Notes under the pieces: model-generated | Told to the model about the DNA's origin: nothing | What the model saw: only the letters and a program-made list of their open reading frames with translations | Databases searched by the model: none | Translations under genes and position numbers: made by a program | Part shown: in pieces, positions 1 through 11,573 of the stretch | How positions within the stretch are numbered: the first letter of the stretch is position 1 | Layout of the letters: the number at the start of each line of letters is the position of its first letter | DNA from: Mnemiopsis leidyi | Taxonomy: Eukaryota > Ctenophora > Tentaculata > Lobata > Bolinopsidae | NCBI GenBank assembly: GCA_000226015.1 | Contig: JH154575.1 | Coordinates: forward strand, 108,316 to 141,969 | Direction of reading: 5' to 3' | DNA length: 33,654 nucleotides

Positions 1-1030
1 AAAACATTTATGTTATGGTGAATGGAAATTTGTGATTTTTAGTTGCTACTCAAATCACGATTTCTTATCACCTATCTGCAATTTTACGTCAATGAATATA
101 AATTTCCTGGAGCCCCGTGCCTGCCCAAAACAGCCAAGTTATTTTAGCGATGAATAGAACAAATACAAAATACCAGGAGGCGTATATCTTCATTACATTA
201 AATGTACATTAAATGTACATTAAATGTACAATTAATATTAAATCCATTGCAAGGTTTTATGTTTCAACTGTGTCGTATTTTTACACACTGAGCTTCAATC
301 GTATGTTGATATTTCCCTATCTTTTCAACCTAGGAATATAAATTTATAACACCACACCGTATTCGCGCAATTTTTTCATTGCAATTTTTAGACTTACCTC
401 CAAAAAGTGAAATACATAACAAAAACAAGACACTCATATTGACTTAAAAAAGTCAGTGACAAAAGAAAGACTCGTGTCTCGTAAGCTAAATCACAAATAA
501 GATAATACAACTAGGTCCTAGTTACAAGTTATGGCTTTATTCCCGTGGCAATGTAACTTAATACCTATTTCGACTTTTGAGTTTTTTTCTCGGCGCGCCT
601 TTTTGAATTTACTTAGTGGTTGCATTTGATAATTAAAGACATGCCTGTTATCTGGAATTAGATGTATCTCGGAAAAAATTCAGGAACATTGTGTTAAATT
701 GTAAAAACATTTATGTTATGGTGAATGGAAATTTGTGATTTTTAGTTGCTACTCAAATCACGATTTCTTATCACCTATCTGCAATTTTACGTCAATGAAT
801 ATAAATTTCCTGGAGCCCCGTGCCTGCCCAAAACAGCCAAGTTATTTTAGCGATGAATAGAACAAATACAAAATACCAGGAGGCGTATATCTTCATTACA
901 TTAAATGTACATTAAATGTACATTAAATGTACAATTAATATTAAATCCATTGCAAGGTTTTATGTTTCAACTGTGTCGTATTTTTACACACTGAGCTTCA
1001 ATCGTATGTTGATATTTCCCTATCTTTTCA
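1..1030. repeat. 703-bp-spaced long direct repeat
   Basis: Bases 1-327 recur at 704-1030, apparently base for base. They are separated by 377 bases that are not repeated in the window. Each copy holds an internal run of about three short units based on ATTAAATGTAC (around 200-235 and 903-935). The left copy is cut by the window edge, so the true repeat may be longer. It could be a satellite with a 703-base period, or the direct terminal repeats of an element with a very short interior. I see no coding potential in it. Confidence 0.85.
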
Positions 1031-1655
1031 TAACCCTAAAATATAATACTCTAAAAAGACCCAACAAATCCTCTAACTGTTGACCTCAAACTGCACTATA
1101 TTATAACTTTTCGACTCAGTGTAGAAACACAAGCAAATGTCATTATACAATGATATCCGGCGATACTTTGATGTCAAAACTTGCTGCAAAATATATTGTT
1201 CCTTTAGTGAAAACAATAGCCAGCTGTACGAAATTGGATGAATGATAATTCACAATACTGGAAGTAATTATTGAATTATCAGAACTGTTTAAGAGCTTAC
1301 GATGTGATTGAAATGACATATTATTGAAAAAGATGCTGCCATTGTTTTAAAACCTCCCTAAAACAAGTCGCAAGCTGACTCTGGTATCCAGAAGATAAAA
1401 TATTAAATCGGGCATGAATTCGAATTCCAATCTCACCCTGCCGTTGCCGCTCAAGAATACCTAAACTGTCCTTGTCAAAGTTCATTTGACTTAACTGTAC
1501 CAAAATCACTTTTTATATTGACCGTTTGCCGCTCATTTTGGAAGTCATTACTATGGGAGCCTAAAAGCCTTTAGGAAGGATACAGCCCTGGTCTATGAGT
1601 TGGACTTTCTTGTTCCATTGTTCAAAATTGCCAAAATTTTGGAACAAGGCATTTT

Positions 1656-1990
1656 GGAGGTGTTCCGACCGTACGATTCTCTTTAAACTTTCACAGTATG
1701 TTTCTTTTGATCTGAACTATCAGAAAATGTAAAGAAATTTGGGGGTCTATGTGTTAGTTTTCGAGATACAACTTCAAACACAAGGAAATATCTCGAAATA
1801 AGTACGCTGACCATGGAAAAAGCCGATTTTGGAGGTGTTCCGACCGCACGATTTTCTTTAAAATTTCACAGTATGTTCTTTTTGATCTGATCCATCATAA
1901 AATGTAAAAAATTTGGGGGTCTATTTGTTAGTTTTCGAGATATAACTCAAACCACGGAGTTGGACTTTTTTGGAGGTGTTCCGACAAGGG
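1656..1990. repeat. Three diverged direct repeats
   Basis: A block starting GGAGGTGTTCCGACC occurs at 1656 and 1831 and begins again at 1972. The first two copies stay alignable for over 120 bases, sharing a segment with TTTGGGGGTCTA and TTAGTTTTCGAGATA. The third breaks off early. The spacing is 175 and then 141 bases. This is repetitive, non-coding sequence of unknown origin. Confidence 0.7.
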
Positions 1991-2653
1991 CAATCGATGG
2001 AACAACTTAGCCGAAAGGCCTTCTGTGGTCTATTTTTAGGCTGTCCTTATTTGGAACACGCTAAAGAAATTGATCACAGTTTCAGCATTTCTGAACGCGC
2101 GTTTTGCGCGCGCATCGTAATTTCAATCCCATTTCATCTTGTGTGATAGTGTAAACTTGTACGTGCATGGGAAGTAGGACTTCCGCCTTCTAGCCTATGC
2201 TTACTTCCAACACACAACTCAGTGTAGACATCAATGAACCTTATAACTTTCTTAAAATCGGAGTGCAATGAATTTAGGAAGTGCTAAGCCGGGTAATATT
2301 CTCCTTCTCTGTTCTAAAACGTGAAAAGACTTGAAAAGCATGCCCTTAACACAAAAAATAAATCGATTTCGAAAGACGTGTTATGCTCAAATAATTGATG
2401 TCTGATTGTGGGAAATATAAGAAAAATTTGATAATTGATGTCCTATACCCAATTCGAACTTTTAAGCTTTTTCTTTGCTCTACAAGGATCGAGGTATGTA
2501 CGTTTGGTCAAGTTGACATAATCAAAGAGTGCAAATAATCAAATAACGGAAATATAGCCATTTACATTTTCCTGAGATTTAAGTCAGTAATGCTAGATTC
2601 CGTCAATATCAGGATTTGACGATTTGCTCAATCTAACCTGATCGGACTCTAAT
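1991..2653. other. Intergenic, nothing recognised
   Basis: No exon, RNA gene or element is supported here. The only feature seen is a small GC hairpin at about 2094-2114, in which alternating CG runs flank a TTTT loop. The stretch lies just beyond the 3' end of the Rab24-like gene. Confidence 0.5.
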
Positions 2654-2659
2654 TTTATT
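2654..2659 (-). promoter_or_regulatory. Poly(A) signal of Rab24-like gene
   Basis: A canonical AATAAA hexamer on the minus strand lies about 75 bases past the Rab24-like stop codon. It is the likely 3'-end processing signal. Assigned by motif and position only. Confidence 0.5.
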
Positions 2660-2731
2660 TTCTTCTGAACATACCAACATTACAAGTTTGAATCTCGATT
2701 TTTGTGAACACCACCACAAGTTTCTATCAAA

Positions 2732-5700
2732 TCAGTCATTACAACTAAAACATTCTGATTCTTTATCGGATTGTTCATGAATGGAAATGGAGCTGGGTCT
2801 AACTGAGCTTGGACACGTCCCCGTCAAACAGTGTAGAGCTATAGAGTCGAACAGTTCCGATATTCCCTCCCCTGTTTTGCTGCTTATTCTATACGGCCCT
2901 CTTGCTCCTGATGAGAGGGACTTCTGTCAGCAATTCGGTATTTCTACGTTTGAAAGTAAAAACAGAAAATCTATATGTCAGAACTTACAGAAATTATCCA
3001 AGTTCAAAAACGTTGCTGTTACAAGACCTATAATTAACACACCTATTTTCTGTTTGAAAGTAAGAGCATCCTGCTGAGGCACCTCCTCGACGATTCCATC
3101 GCACTCCAGTAAGTCGACTTTAGTTGCTACTAAGAATATTCTACATGACGGCTCGTGCTGTTTCAGTTGGTTCGCCCAAAACATTGCCCGGTCGAATGAA
3201 TGTAGAGATACTGTTTCGTAACAAAGGATGGCTGCCTGAGTAGTGATTAGTAGAGCTCGGTGCAGCATGAAATTTCACCTGCACATGTGTAACTGTAAAG
3301 CCCATTAGTATTTATACTTCTAACTCCTTATAAGGAGTTTTTATGTTATGATACATGTAATTGCAATTACAACCAAACAATGTACGAACGGAATTGTATC
3401 GAATACAAATACTATCGGTAATTAATGATATTTTACGATATCAATAATTGTTCACGACATACCGTCATAGAAATTTTATTAAGCGGTGTCTCATTCCACC
3501 GTCAAAATCTCAAATCTGCCAAGAACAAGACCCGCCAGTTCCCGACTCTACTTATTCTAAGTCTACCTGTGCGTCCCTGTAGTAAAGTTTGGTGAGAGAG
3601 TCGAACCTCTCGGCCCCTGAAGTGTCCCACACGTTCAGCTGGATCTTCTCTTCCTCAGAGAACGACACTAATTTTGCTGTGTACGCTGCTCCTGTAACGA
3701 CAGTAGTAAGCTTGGTGACACCGAAAAGCAAAAGTCTAAGATTTAGAAGTTTCTGGTTTGCTAATTAGGCCAGGTCTCTTAGCCGTCATCAGAGAGAATA
3801 AGGAAGTCTGAAAGTTAGAGTTAGAGGCAAAAGTCAGAACCAGGAAATTTCTTGTTCCATATTTTCATCACAGCGATAGGCGATTAAATTATGAAAATGA
3901 TGACACATTCACAAAAGTCAAAAGAGCCAGCCTACAGTACTTGACTTAAAGTTTTTTGCGTACATGGGTACTTGCAGGTGCATTTTTGGAGAAACAAGTG
4001 TGATGTTGGGGGCAAGATAACGTCGGTTTTATTTTTCTCTAGAAGTCGAACAGAAGACTAGATGATAATGAAGGTGGTGCAAATTTGTTTAACTTTCAAA
4101 TGATTCCCTTCTCCAAAATCCTGCACATTATCAGTAATCAACTTTTAAGTTAATTAAAATCAAATTTAAATGTTGATGAATCCGGAAAACAAAATGCACT
4201 ATTTATACGATTGCAAGCACCGTAAATTTTCAGTTCCTTACTCCTGAGCAGTATCCAAGAAGACTGTCACTTTATGGAAAATTTGTAAATTTCCTGCAGC
4301 TGTCGCGTTTTCTGAAACTGTTGGCCCATTTTATATCTTTCTTTTTCCCTTTCTGTCGGCTGTTTTTCACAGTGTTACGCTTACAGTATAAAACACCATT
4401 TGGTGCCTCAACCGTAGCGTCCGGTCCCCCATCCTTTCTAGTTTCTCCATCACTTTTCAGTTGAAACAACTAAAACAATACTTTCAGTTGTTAACTAGGC
4501 TCTTTTAATTTTAATTATTTCTCTAAGCAATTTCTCACTCTCGGCACAACTCGTTGTATTGAATGACAGCTTACAAATGAAAGCATTGAGCATGATATTT
4601 ATTTTTAACAAAAATTATCCCTCTCCAGTAACAGTATCATATCATGAACAAAAATATGTTGACGTTTACAGCTTGTCTGTTGTGCTTGTTAGCGATTGGA
4701 AAAGCTGAAGTCGAACTCGAAACTTCAGACATATCACACAGTCGATCAAATTCATTTCCCGAGACTGTGGAAATGACTGTTTCTCTCGAAATGATGGAAC
4801 AAGGGTTAAGGTTCACTATTAACCATGTTAAGGCTTTTATCCAAGACTCAATACTGACTTCTGACGCAGATGGTCTGTCGTTGAACAGAACAACGGTGAA
4901 TTTGGAAGCACTTGAAGCACTTTGTGACCCTGGAGAAACATTTCTGGTAGGGAGGCATTGCAGGAAGCAGCTGTCTAAAGGAGACTGTTCAGCCAACGTC
5001 GGACGTCCCTTGTGAAATCTTAAATTGGGTTAAGGATGAAGCTCCTGATGCTCTTTTGAGGTAAATTTACGTCATAAGTGGACATTTAATTTGTAAATGA
5101 ACAAGTAAGGGGCAGCTTAAGACCTTCCCAATTTTACGTTTCGTAGTTAAACTCAACACAATCTTTATCTAAACAACATTTTCCTTCTCTCTCAGATTTG
5201 TAGCAGCAGAGAGTTACGAGGATATTTACAAGATCATATTCGGAGACATGTTCGTCCCTATCTGGAGGACTCTCTGCGGGTGTCCTGACTTCGTCAGCTC
5301 CGCTATCAGCTGTGTGAAGAACTATGACGGTTCTCTGTTTGAAGTGATTGATAACATAATGACTCAGAGCGAATTTGACGAGATAGTGAAGAGTTTAGAC
5401 TGGAAGTCAGTAAGGACAGTGATAGAGGGAGTGTTACAGACAGGGTGCGGAGAGGAGGGGTGTCTGGAGGACATGACATTGCACCAGACCAGGATTGGCC
5501 TGGTTCTAGACAACACTTTTGGAGGTCAGGTTGGATGTCTGTCCCTGAAGAGGGTTGAGGAGGAGATCATTGGACTGATGCTGTCACTGGTTAGTAGTTC
5601 AATTCTGAGCGCGTTATTTTGTAACTTACACTTCGTATTTGACGATGGTTAAGATATTTCTACTTCTACTATATTTCTTGTGATCAGACAATAAAATGGG

Positions 5701-6519
5701 GTAATTGTAGAAAGAAATTCATTCCTTGAATTGGACGGGAAAAAACGTTTTAGGCAAATCAAAATTCTACGTCATGAACATTCAGCCCGAGACGTTTAGA
5801 ACACAATTAAACTTCCAGGTACACGAAGGTGATGCGGAAAATGTTAAGGCCTACATCGACGAATGCCTGAAGTTATGGGACGCCCTAATGTGTGACGAGA
5901 GATGTTCCAGCGAGATGCAGAGAACCTTCTACTCTAGCTGCTGTATAAAACAAGCCTCCCAGCAACTCAATTCGAGGAAGATGAGGAAAAACTTCACTGC
6001 TGTGTTTGAGAACGTCTGGAGCTTGTTGTCGGAGGAAGAGCCACCTAGTGGGGTTGTCAACAAGTACCTCTCGATGTTCGACCCGGCTAAGTTTTGTGCT
6101 GGTAAAACTCGGGTCTACGAGGAGTTCAACAAGCAGTGCAAGGAGGCTTGAAGTTGAACCAAGGGCGCAAAATTGTGATTGAGGACTGGACTTTATTCTC
6201 GAATGATAATAAGAAGTTTTGATTCTGAATGACTTGATTTGTTTAGATTTTCAAATTTTTACTTGCTTGTATCATTTCTAAAATCTTCAAACTTATAAGT
6301 CGTAGGAATAGCAAGTTGTCGTTATGTCGTTGTTAAACAACGAAATAACGACAAACATTTTAAAACAAACACAGTACCAAACATACCAATAGTCGTGTAT
6401 GTGTTTCTCTCAAAGTGCCCAGAGTTCCACCTGACAATGAGAGTCGTTTTCCCCACATTATCAGCACCCAACAGGATCACCTTGGCAACCTTTAACTCCG
6501 GAGTACGGCGTCCAAACAT
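2732..6519 (-). CDS. RAB24: Rab24-like small GTPase, four exons
   Basis: Minus-strand exons 6519-6387, 3691-3567, 3235-3043 and 2907-2732 join in phase (627 nt) to a 208-residue small GTPase. Human RAB24 is about 203. The P-loop GADNVGKT is at residues 18-25, the switch II motif WDTSGAE at 66-72, the guanine-specificity motif TKVD at 124-127 and SSKTG at 159-163. Segments such as FWANQLKQHEPSCRIFLVAT align best with Rab24, a family linked to autophagy and atypical for low GTPase activity. The usual catalytic Gln after DxxG is absent here (Ala71), in line with Rab24, where it is Ser. The C-terminus has cysteines at 203 and 206 but ends in ND rather than a standard Rab prenylation motif, so membrane anchoring is uncertain. 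The 2.7-kb first intron contains another gene on the opposite strand. The orthology call rests on my reading of the motifs. Confidence 0.85.
4644..6151 (+). CDS. Secreted Cys-rich protein nested in Rab24 intron
   Basis: Plus-strand gene lying wholly inside intron 1 of the minus-strand Rab24-like gene. It opens with MNKNMLTFTACLLCLLAIGK, a clear signal peptide, followed by acidic and cysteine-containing sequence, so the product is probably secreted. Exons 5196-5589 and 5819-6151 are well supported by GT-AG borders and matching phase. They encode segments with paired cysteines (CGCPDF, TGCGEEGC, CDERC, SSCCIK) and end in KQCKEA. The first exon has a problem near 4947-4992. Reading straight through hits a stop at about 5013, while the frame needed for CEILNWVKDEAP is shifted. 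Either a 46-base intron (GTAGGG to TTCAG, exact phase, 365 residues in total) is removed, or there is a one-base indel. An AG with a pyrimidine tract sits 17 bases before the ATG. I do not recognise the family. Confidence 0.75.
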
Positions 6520-9212
6520 TTGTGCGGAGGGCTTTTCAGATTAATACAGATCTTGCGTTGCACAAGGATTGTTCTGGGCTGGGAACCACAACCAGATATT
6601 ATCAGATCGACAAGACTTTACATGTTTGAGGCTGCAATTGTGGAAATGTCATACGCAGAGAATAAGGTGGAAAACTCTAATATTGTAGAACTTCTTATCA
6701 AAACTAATTTACTTACTGATCCAAATTAAAGCAACCAAATAACTGAATCTATTACTACGTCCAATTACTTTCACGCTCTCAGAACTTTAAAAACAACTAC
6801 AATTTCAAGACAATACTATAGGCTATCCATAGTAAACTTAAAGCCGGATGTACATTTTTCAGATGAACAGCACAAGATATCTGATTCTTAAGACAATGAT
6901 TCTAGAGCCATCCATAACAATACAGTACCTACACAATACGAGAACACTGTATCTAGTTCTAGCTAAAATGTCTGTGTTCTGCGTGTGGCCTGAAACCACC
7001 TAATAGGGACACAATATAATAATTAACGATAGAATTTGATAGACTATGATAGGACATGATATAAACTTCAGATTTTGCACAGCAACAGAAGTCAAAACAC
7101 GTGCTTAAAAGTAGCTCGGAATAGCTAATTCCATAATTAACTTTTAGTATTTCTGGCAGGCTAAACTCATCTATCCACTCTGTCATGATATATATTATGA
7201 TTTATATAACAGTTTGCTAAACGAAAAGATGCAATACCAAACAAACCACGACTGTCCGAACAAAATTTGGCTCAAGAAAATCCACTTTGTTGACTTATTG
7301 AGCTTTCATATTTCCAAGTTACTCTCAATATTGGTATGTCATTATCATATCATCATTTTTCATACTACATTACAGATCAGACTTTTTTTCCGCTACTTAC
7401 CCAAAATAGGACAAAATACACAATTTGACAGTAGCTGTCCGTCCATTATCTCAAAATCGATGTAAAAATCGACAGGGTGTGATAGGAGGACCACGTCCAC
7501 ATTAATGATCTTCAGAACTTGAAACCAGAGATGAGACGGAAAAAAACATGTCTGTCATCCGACAATAAAATGTCCAATATTTGATATGATCATAATCAGA
7601 AGAGATGAGCTTTCTTGTATACTCGTGACAGTGAATGTAATGGTAAAATAATGTTTCAAAGCAAGAAGTTCGTTGAGAATTGTGATTCTAAGAATGAGTT
7701 GAGTTGCTGTTGGGTGGCAAAATTACTATAATAATAACAGATAAGAACTGTTACTTGTTTTGAATTCGTCTCGACTGAAGCATTTATATATGAAATAAAT
7801 GATCTGCAAACTGTGCATGTACATAGCTATAGTTGCACGAAATGGCATTTCCATCTCAAATGTAATTCATAATTTTATTGTGTGTCACCCAGTTTACTAT
7901 GTCTCTGAGTGGAACAGTAACCATGCCTTCCCCGGTTTGACCAATTTCTGATAAGCGAGGAAGTTGGAAACAGACATCTGTAGATTAATCATGTTTTTAT
8001 GATTAAATATTATCATGATTTTATCTTTGCTTTGAAAAAATAAACAACTAACGTAATAAGTTGTTATAAATCATAATTTAAAACATTCCAATCTTTTCGT
8101 ATCAAAATGTTGTAAAAAAGATAATATATTTTGATACCATAGTTCAATTTATAACATTGAACAACTTAACAAAACTTAATAAATAAATTAAATTTTTCCC
8201 GTCAAATGCCTTTTGCGCCGAAGGCGCAAAAAGGCATTACTAAGGGTTAACGATCGAGGGGTGGTTGGAGAATGTGTATACTAGGTTTATGTCGTGTGTA
8301 CGTTCGTGCGTTACGCTCGTGCGCGCGCTCCTTTATCAAACTTAATCATGTATACGAATACAATAATAGCTGTGTTACCAGACTTAACTGCCTCCGGTCG
8401 ACGAATGTAGTTCACATTATGCAATGTTTGCATGATTGCCTCAATTATTTGTTCTAATCATGCAACAATCGCAACAAGAAGTACCATCAATCAAGAGATA
8501 CGATCAAAATTATTTTAAACTGAAGTTTTATTGAGTAATTTGTCTTGAATGACAGATTACCTAGATTGAAAGATGAATGTAACACGATTTTAAACGTTCA
8601 GCCGGACAATTTTAATGAACGACTAATAATGGCGACGTTATGCAGACTCAAGATATTTGAAACAAACAATGAAAGAAACGCGCTATTGACATTGTGTTCA
8701 AACTTTGCGCGTGCAGTTTTCAAATCTTGCATCGAACGGCTGCATTAATTCGCGCGTTTAACACGTGCAGTACGATGAAATTGACCGAAATGACGTCTGG
8801 TTAGTGGTTTGCGAAATGCGAGTTGCCTGTTGCGTATTTTTATTCCTCATTCCGTGAATTGTATTAACAATAAGCGATGGCATGACACGGGAAATTCAGC
8901 GGTCGCCTGACACAATGAAAGCGGCCGCAAGTCTTGTTCTGATTGAATTTAAGTTCAAATTCCAGTTTTAAAGTGCTTAAGACATCAATATGAATGCATA
9001 TTTGTTTCAAAAATGAATCAAAAACAGCAGCACTGAGCCCGAAAAAGCTGCGTCAAATTACTTTTTACTATCTTTAGTAACAGGATAGATAAATGAGGGG
9101 CATATGTTTAAGTCAATGGAAAGAGCCCAGATCCCAATAGCCGCGGTGTCGTAATCGATTTCTTAACCGAAAACTAAATAAAGGTACAAATAACAGTCCT
9201 GATGCCAGTTAC
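6520..9212. other. Gene-poor stretch between Rab24 and MCAT
   Basis: The right side of the Rab24-like first exon should hold its promoter, but no TATA box or other element stands out. The rest is AT-rich, with short open frames that show no family resemblance, no splice-consistent extension and no codon bias. The only structured item is the hairpin at 8205-8238. I see no RNA gene here. Confidence 0.5.
8205..8238. repeat. Near-perfect GC-tipped hairpin
   Basis: AATGCCTTTTGCGCC, a GAA loop, then its inverted copy with one extra A form a 15-bp stem with a single bulge. The GAA loop closed by C-G resembles the loops of the stem-loop cluster at 20.0-20.1 kb. It may be the tip of a foldback element. 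No gene is attached to it. Confidence 0.65.
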
Positions 9213-11573
9213 TCAAGATTTAGGTCCAGAATCAGTAGCCTTGGTACGTCTTCTTGAAGGGCGATGTATCTGATGGATCATGGCAGATATCTGCCGACTT
9301 GGTCCTACCTCATGGAACTCCAGATCTTCCCCGTGTTCTGCTATCATGTTCTCTATCAGAGACTGCCATCTCACCTGGGAGGGGTCGTTTTGGTTCAAGT
9401 TATGTGACTTGATATTCCCTGAGAGAATCTAATAGTTTTTGACAAATAGATTCTGAGAATCATACATTAGAGACATACCGACATCTGTAACTGTTGGCAG
9501 AAGAGTTCTGTAAGCTGAGTAGAGTTGTTGTGTTGAAAACCTGTCACATTGCTGTAAACCGGTATAGCCGGATCGGCGACAGGTACACCGACTGAAAATG
9601 TTACAGTTCAGGAAAATTAATGATCTAATTCTGACACAAGTAGCCTTTTTTTGTTTTATTTAAAGAAAAACACGAGCCATTTAGAAATTAATCTACAACC
9701 GCTCGAGTGTATAACAAAACCACGGCTACATGTATTCACAATGTGTACACTAACCTAGAACCTTAGCTATATGCATTATGCATCTACAATGTGTACACTA
9801 ACCTAGAACCTTAGCTATATGCATCTACAATGTGAACACTAACCTAGAACCTTAGCTATATGCATCTACAATGTAGACACTAACCTAGAACCTTAGCTAT
9901 ATGCATCTACAATGTGGACACTAACCTAGAACCTTAGCTATATGCACCTACAATGCGGACACTAACCTAGAACCCTCCTCAGCGCAACAGTAGCTCCACT
10001 CATTAGTGGACTGTGGAAAGCTCCTGCTACTTTCAGCCGCTTAGTCCGGCCCCCGTGCTGTGTGACCAGGTCAGCTACCAGACTTAGAGCGTAGTCAGAC
10101 CCTGATACCGTAACTGCGTTAGGGTAGAGGTAGTTCCCGATAACAGCTACTCCGTCCACCCCTTCACTCTTGCACTGGTCCTCTGCAGCTAGACACATCT
10201 CTTCTATCTGGAATAAGAAGGAGCTTAACAGAATCAGTTTTCGTCTTTTGATTGAGAGTTACTTGATTGACGGTTATTTGATTAAAAGTTACTTGATTGA
10301 AAGTTACTTGATTGAAAATACCTTTACGGAAAGTTGCTTAGATTGAGAGTAACTTGAATGAGAGTTATTTGATTAAGAGTAACCTGATTGAAAATATCTT
10401 TAAGGGATATGAAACCTAAAAAGCGAAAATGATACCTGAGTGATTTTAAGTCCTCTGACGTTAATCATTCCAGAACTGACATCAGTTGAAGCATCGTGCA
10501 TCGCTTTAGCTCTAACTCGCACGATACTAAACGCTGTAGAGGAAATAAATTGCCTAATGTCTAGTAAGATTCTTTTCATGATATCCTCTCTTAGACTTTC
10601 TCACGGACACAAAAATCATTTTAAGAGTGGCCATCTGAAAATAGAAGAACTGACCGTCCTCTAAAGATACAGCTCCACTGAAGGCAAGAGCAGTCAACTC
10701 TCCAACACTAAATCCAGCAGTAGCGACACACCTCTCTACCACCTAAATCAGATTGGTTAAGGAGCGCCCAATATAACGTTAAGGCTTTGATGAGAGTCCA
10801 AGATAAAATGATTTATGAGAGATTTATGCTTTATGAGATAATTCTGTTTTAATGCTTGATAAGTAGATTCGTGTACCAAATTTGATTTGCTGACATCCCA
10901 GATTAAATAAAAAGTTAGCAAGTTAGCGCCCCTTACTGATGGATCCTTCTCTTTGAGCCAATAAAGAGCTGCAAGGGAGGTTGCCATGACAGCGGGTTGA
11001 CAGTAGTATGTCAGTTTCAGAATGTTCTCCGGTCCTAAAGATAATAATAGGGACGTGAAGTAAGTTACAGATAAGTTGTAAAAACAGTTCCAAAACGGTG
11101 TTTCTTTTTAAGAAACAAAACTTGATGAAAATTCAAAATGGCATGAGACATATCACATGGGCACACCTTCTCGACAAAGTTTGAGGAGATCATATCCCAG
11201 GATACTGCGAGCAGTAGAGAAGACCTCGCTAGCTCCCGGTGCTGAGAGGTACTTATCTGACATTCCAACATACTGTGCCCCTTGCCCTGGGATTTAGGTA
11301 TATTGTTAGGAAGTCATAATTCAAAATGTAAGGTTCTTATTTAATGCAATACTAAAACTGTTTATGGCTATAACGCAACCAATGCTAAGGTACTGACTAC
11401 TGAGTATTGAATACTGCTGCACGCTGACAATTAATTAAAAACCACTGACAATGTATCGGGAAATATATCTTACCAGGAAACACTATAGCTACAGGACGTT
11501 TAGAGTTCTGTGAAAGTGATCTGGCTTGAGCAGCACAGCTCTCTATCAAGCGGGTGCAGCGTCGAGTTGTCAT
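9213..11573 (-). CDS. MCAT: Mitochondrial malonyl-CoA:ACP transacylase, eight exons
   Basis: Exons 11573-11474, 11286-11167, 11034-10937, 10742-10655, 10533-10436, 10207-9967, 9591-9479 and 9374-9213 join in phase to 339 residues. Human MCAT is about 390. The enzyme moves malonyl from CoA to the mitochondrial acyl carrier protein, the entry step of mitochondrial fatty acid synthesis and hence of lipoate supply. An Arg/Ser-rich start, MTTRRCTRLIESC, fits a mitochondrial targeting peptide. GQGAQ is at residues 34-38, the nucleophile Ser118 lies in GFSVGE, and the catalytic His233 lies in GAFHSPLM. Ser and His are the family's catalytic pair. VPVYSNVT and EVGPGRQ near the C-terminus are also diagnostic. 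The last exon starts at the AG before GTGAGATGG. An AG further upstream would break the frame. Intron 6 opens with a repeat array copying its own donor site, and intron 5 is filled with a 15-base repeat. Confidence 0.95.
9751..9970. repeat. 41-bp minisatellite copying MCAT exon 6 donor
   Basis: Six copies begin at 9751, 9799, 9840, 9881, 9922 and 9963. The period is 41 bases, apart from one 48-base step with a small insertion. On the minus strand each unit contains GGTTCTAG|GTTAGTGT, which is the real exon 6/intron 6 boundary of MCAT (exon end 9967). The donor site is thus repeated along the intron. The array starts at the boundary and runs downstream into the intron. Confidence 0.9.
10251..10405. 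repeat. 15-bp tandem repeat in MCAT intron 5
   Basis: About ten degenerate copies of a unit close to AGTTACTTGATTGAA fill much of the intron between MCAT exons 5 and 6. Copies vary by substitution and small indels. No function is evident. Confidence 0.8.

Noticed and set aside
2781-3077. Plus-strand frame opposite the Rab24 exons
   Set aside because: It is the shadow of minus-strand exons 3 and 4. A phrase resembling Rab sequence on this strand is coincidental.
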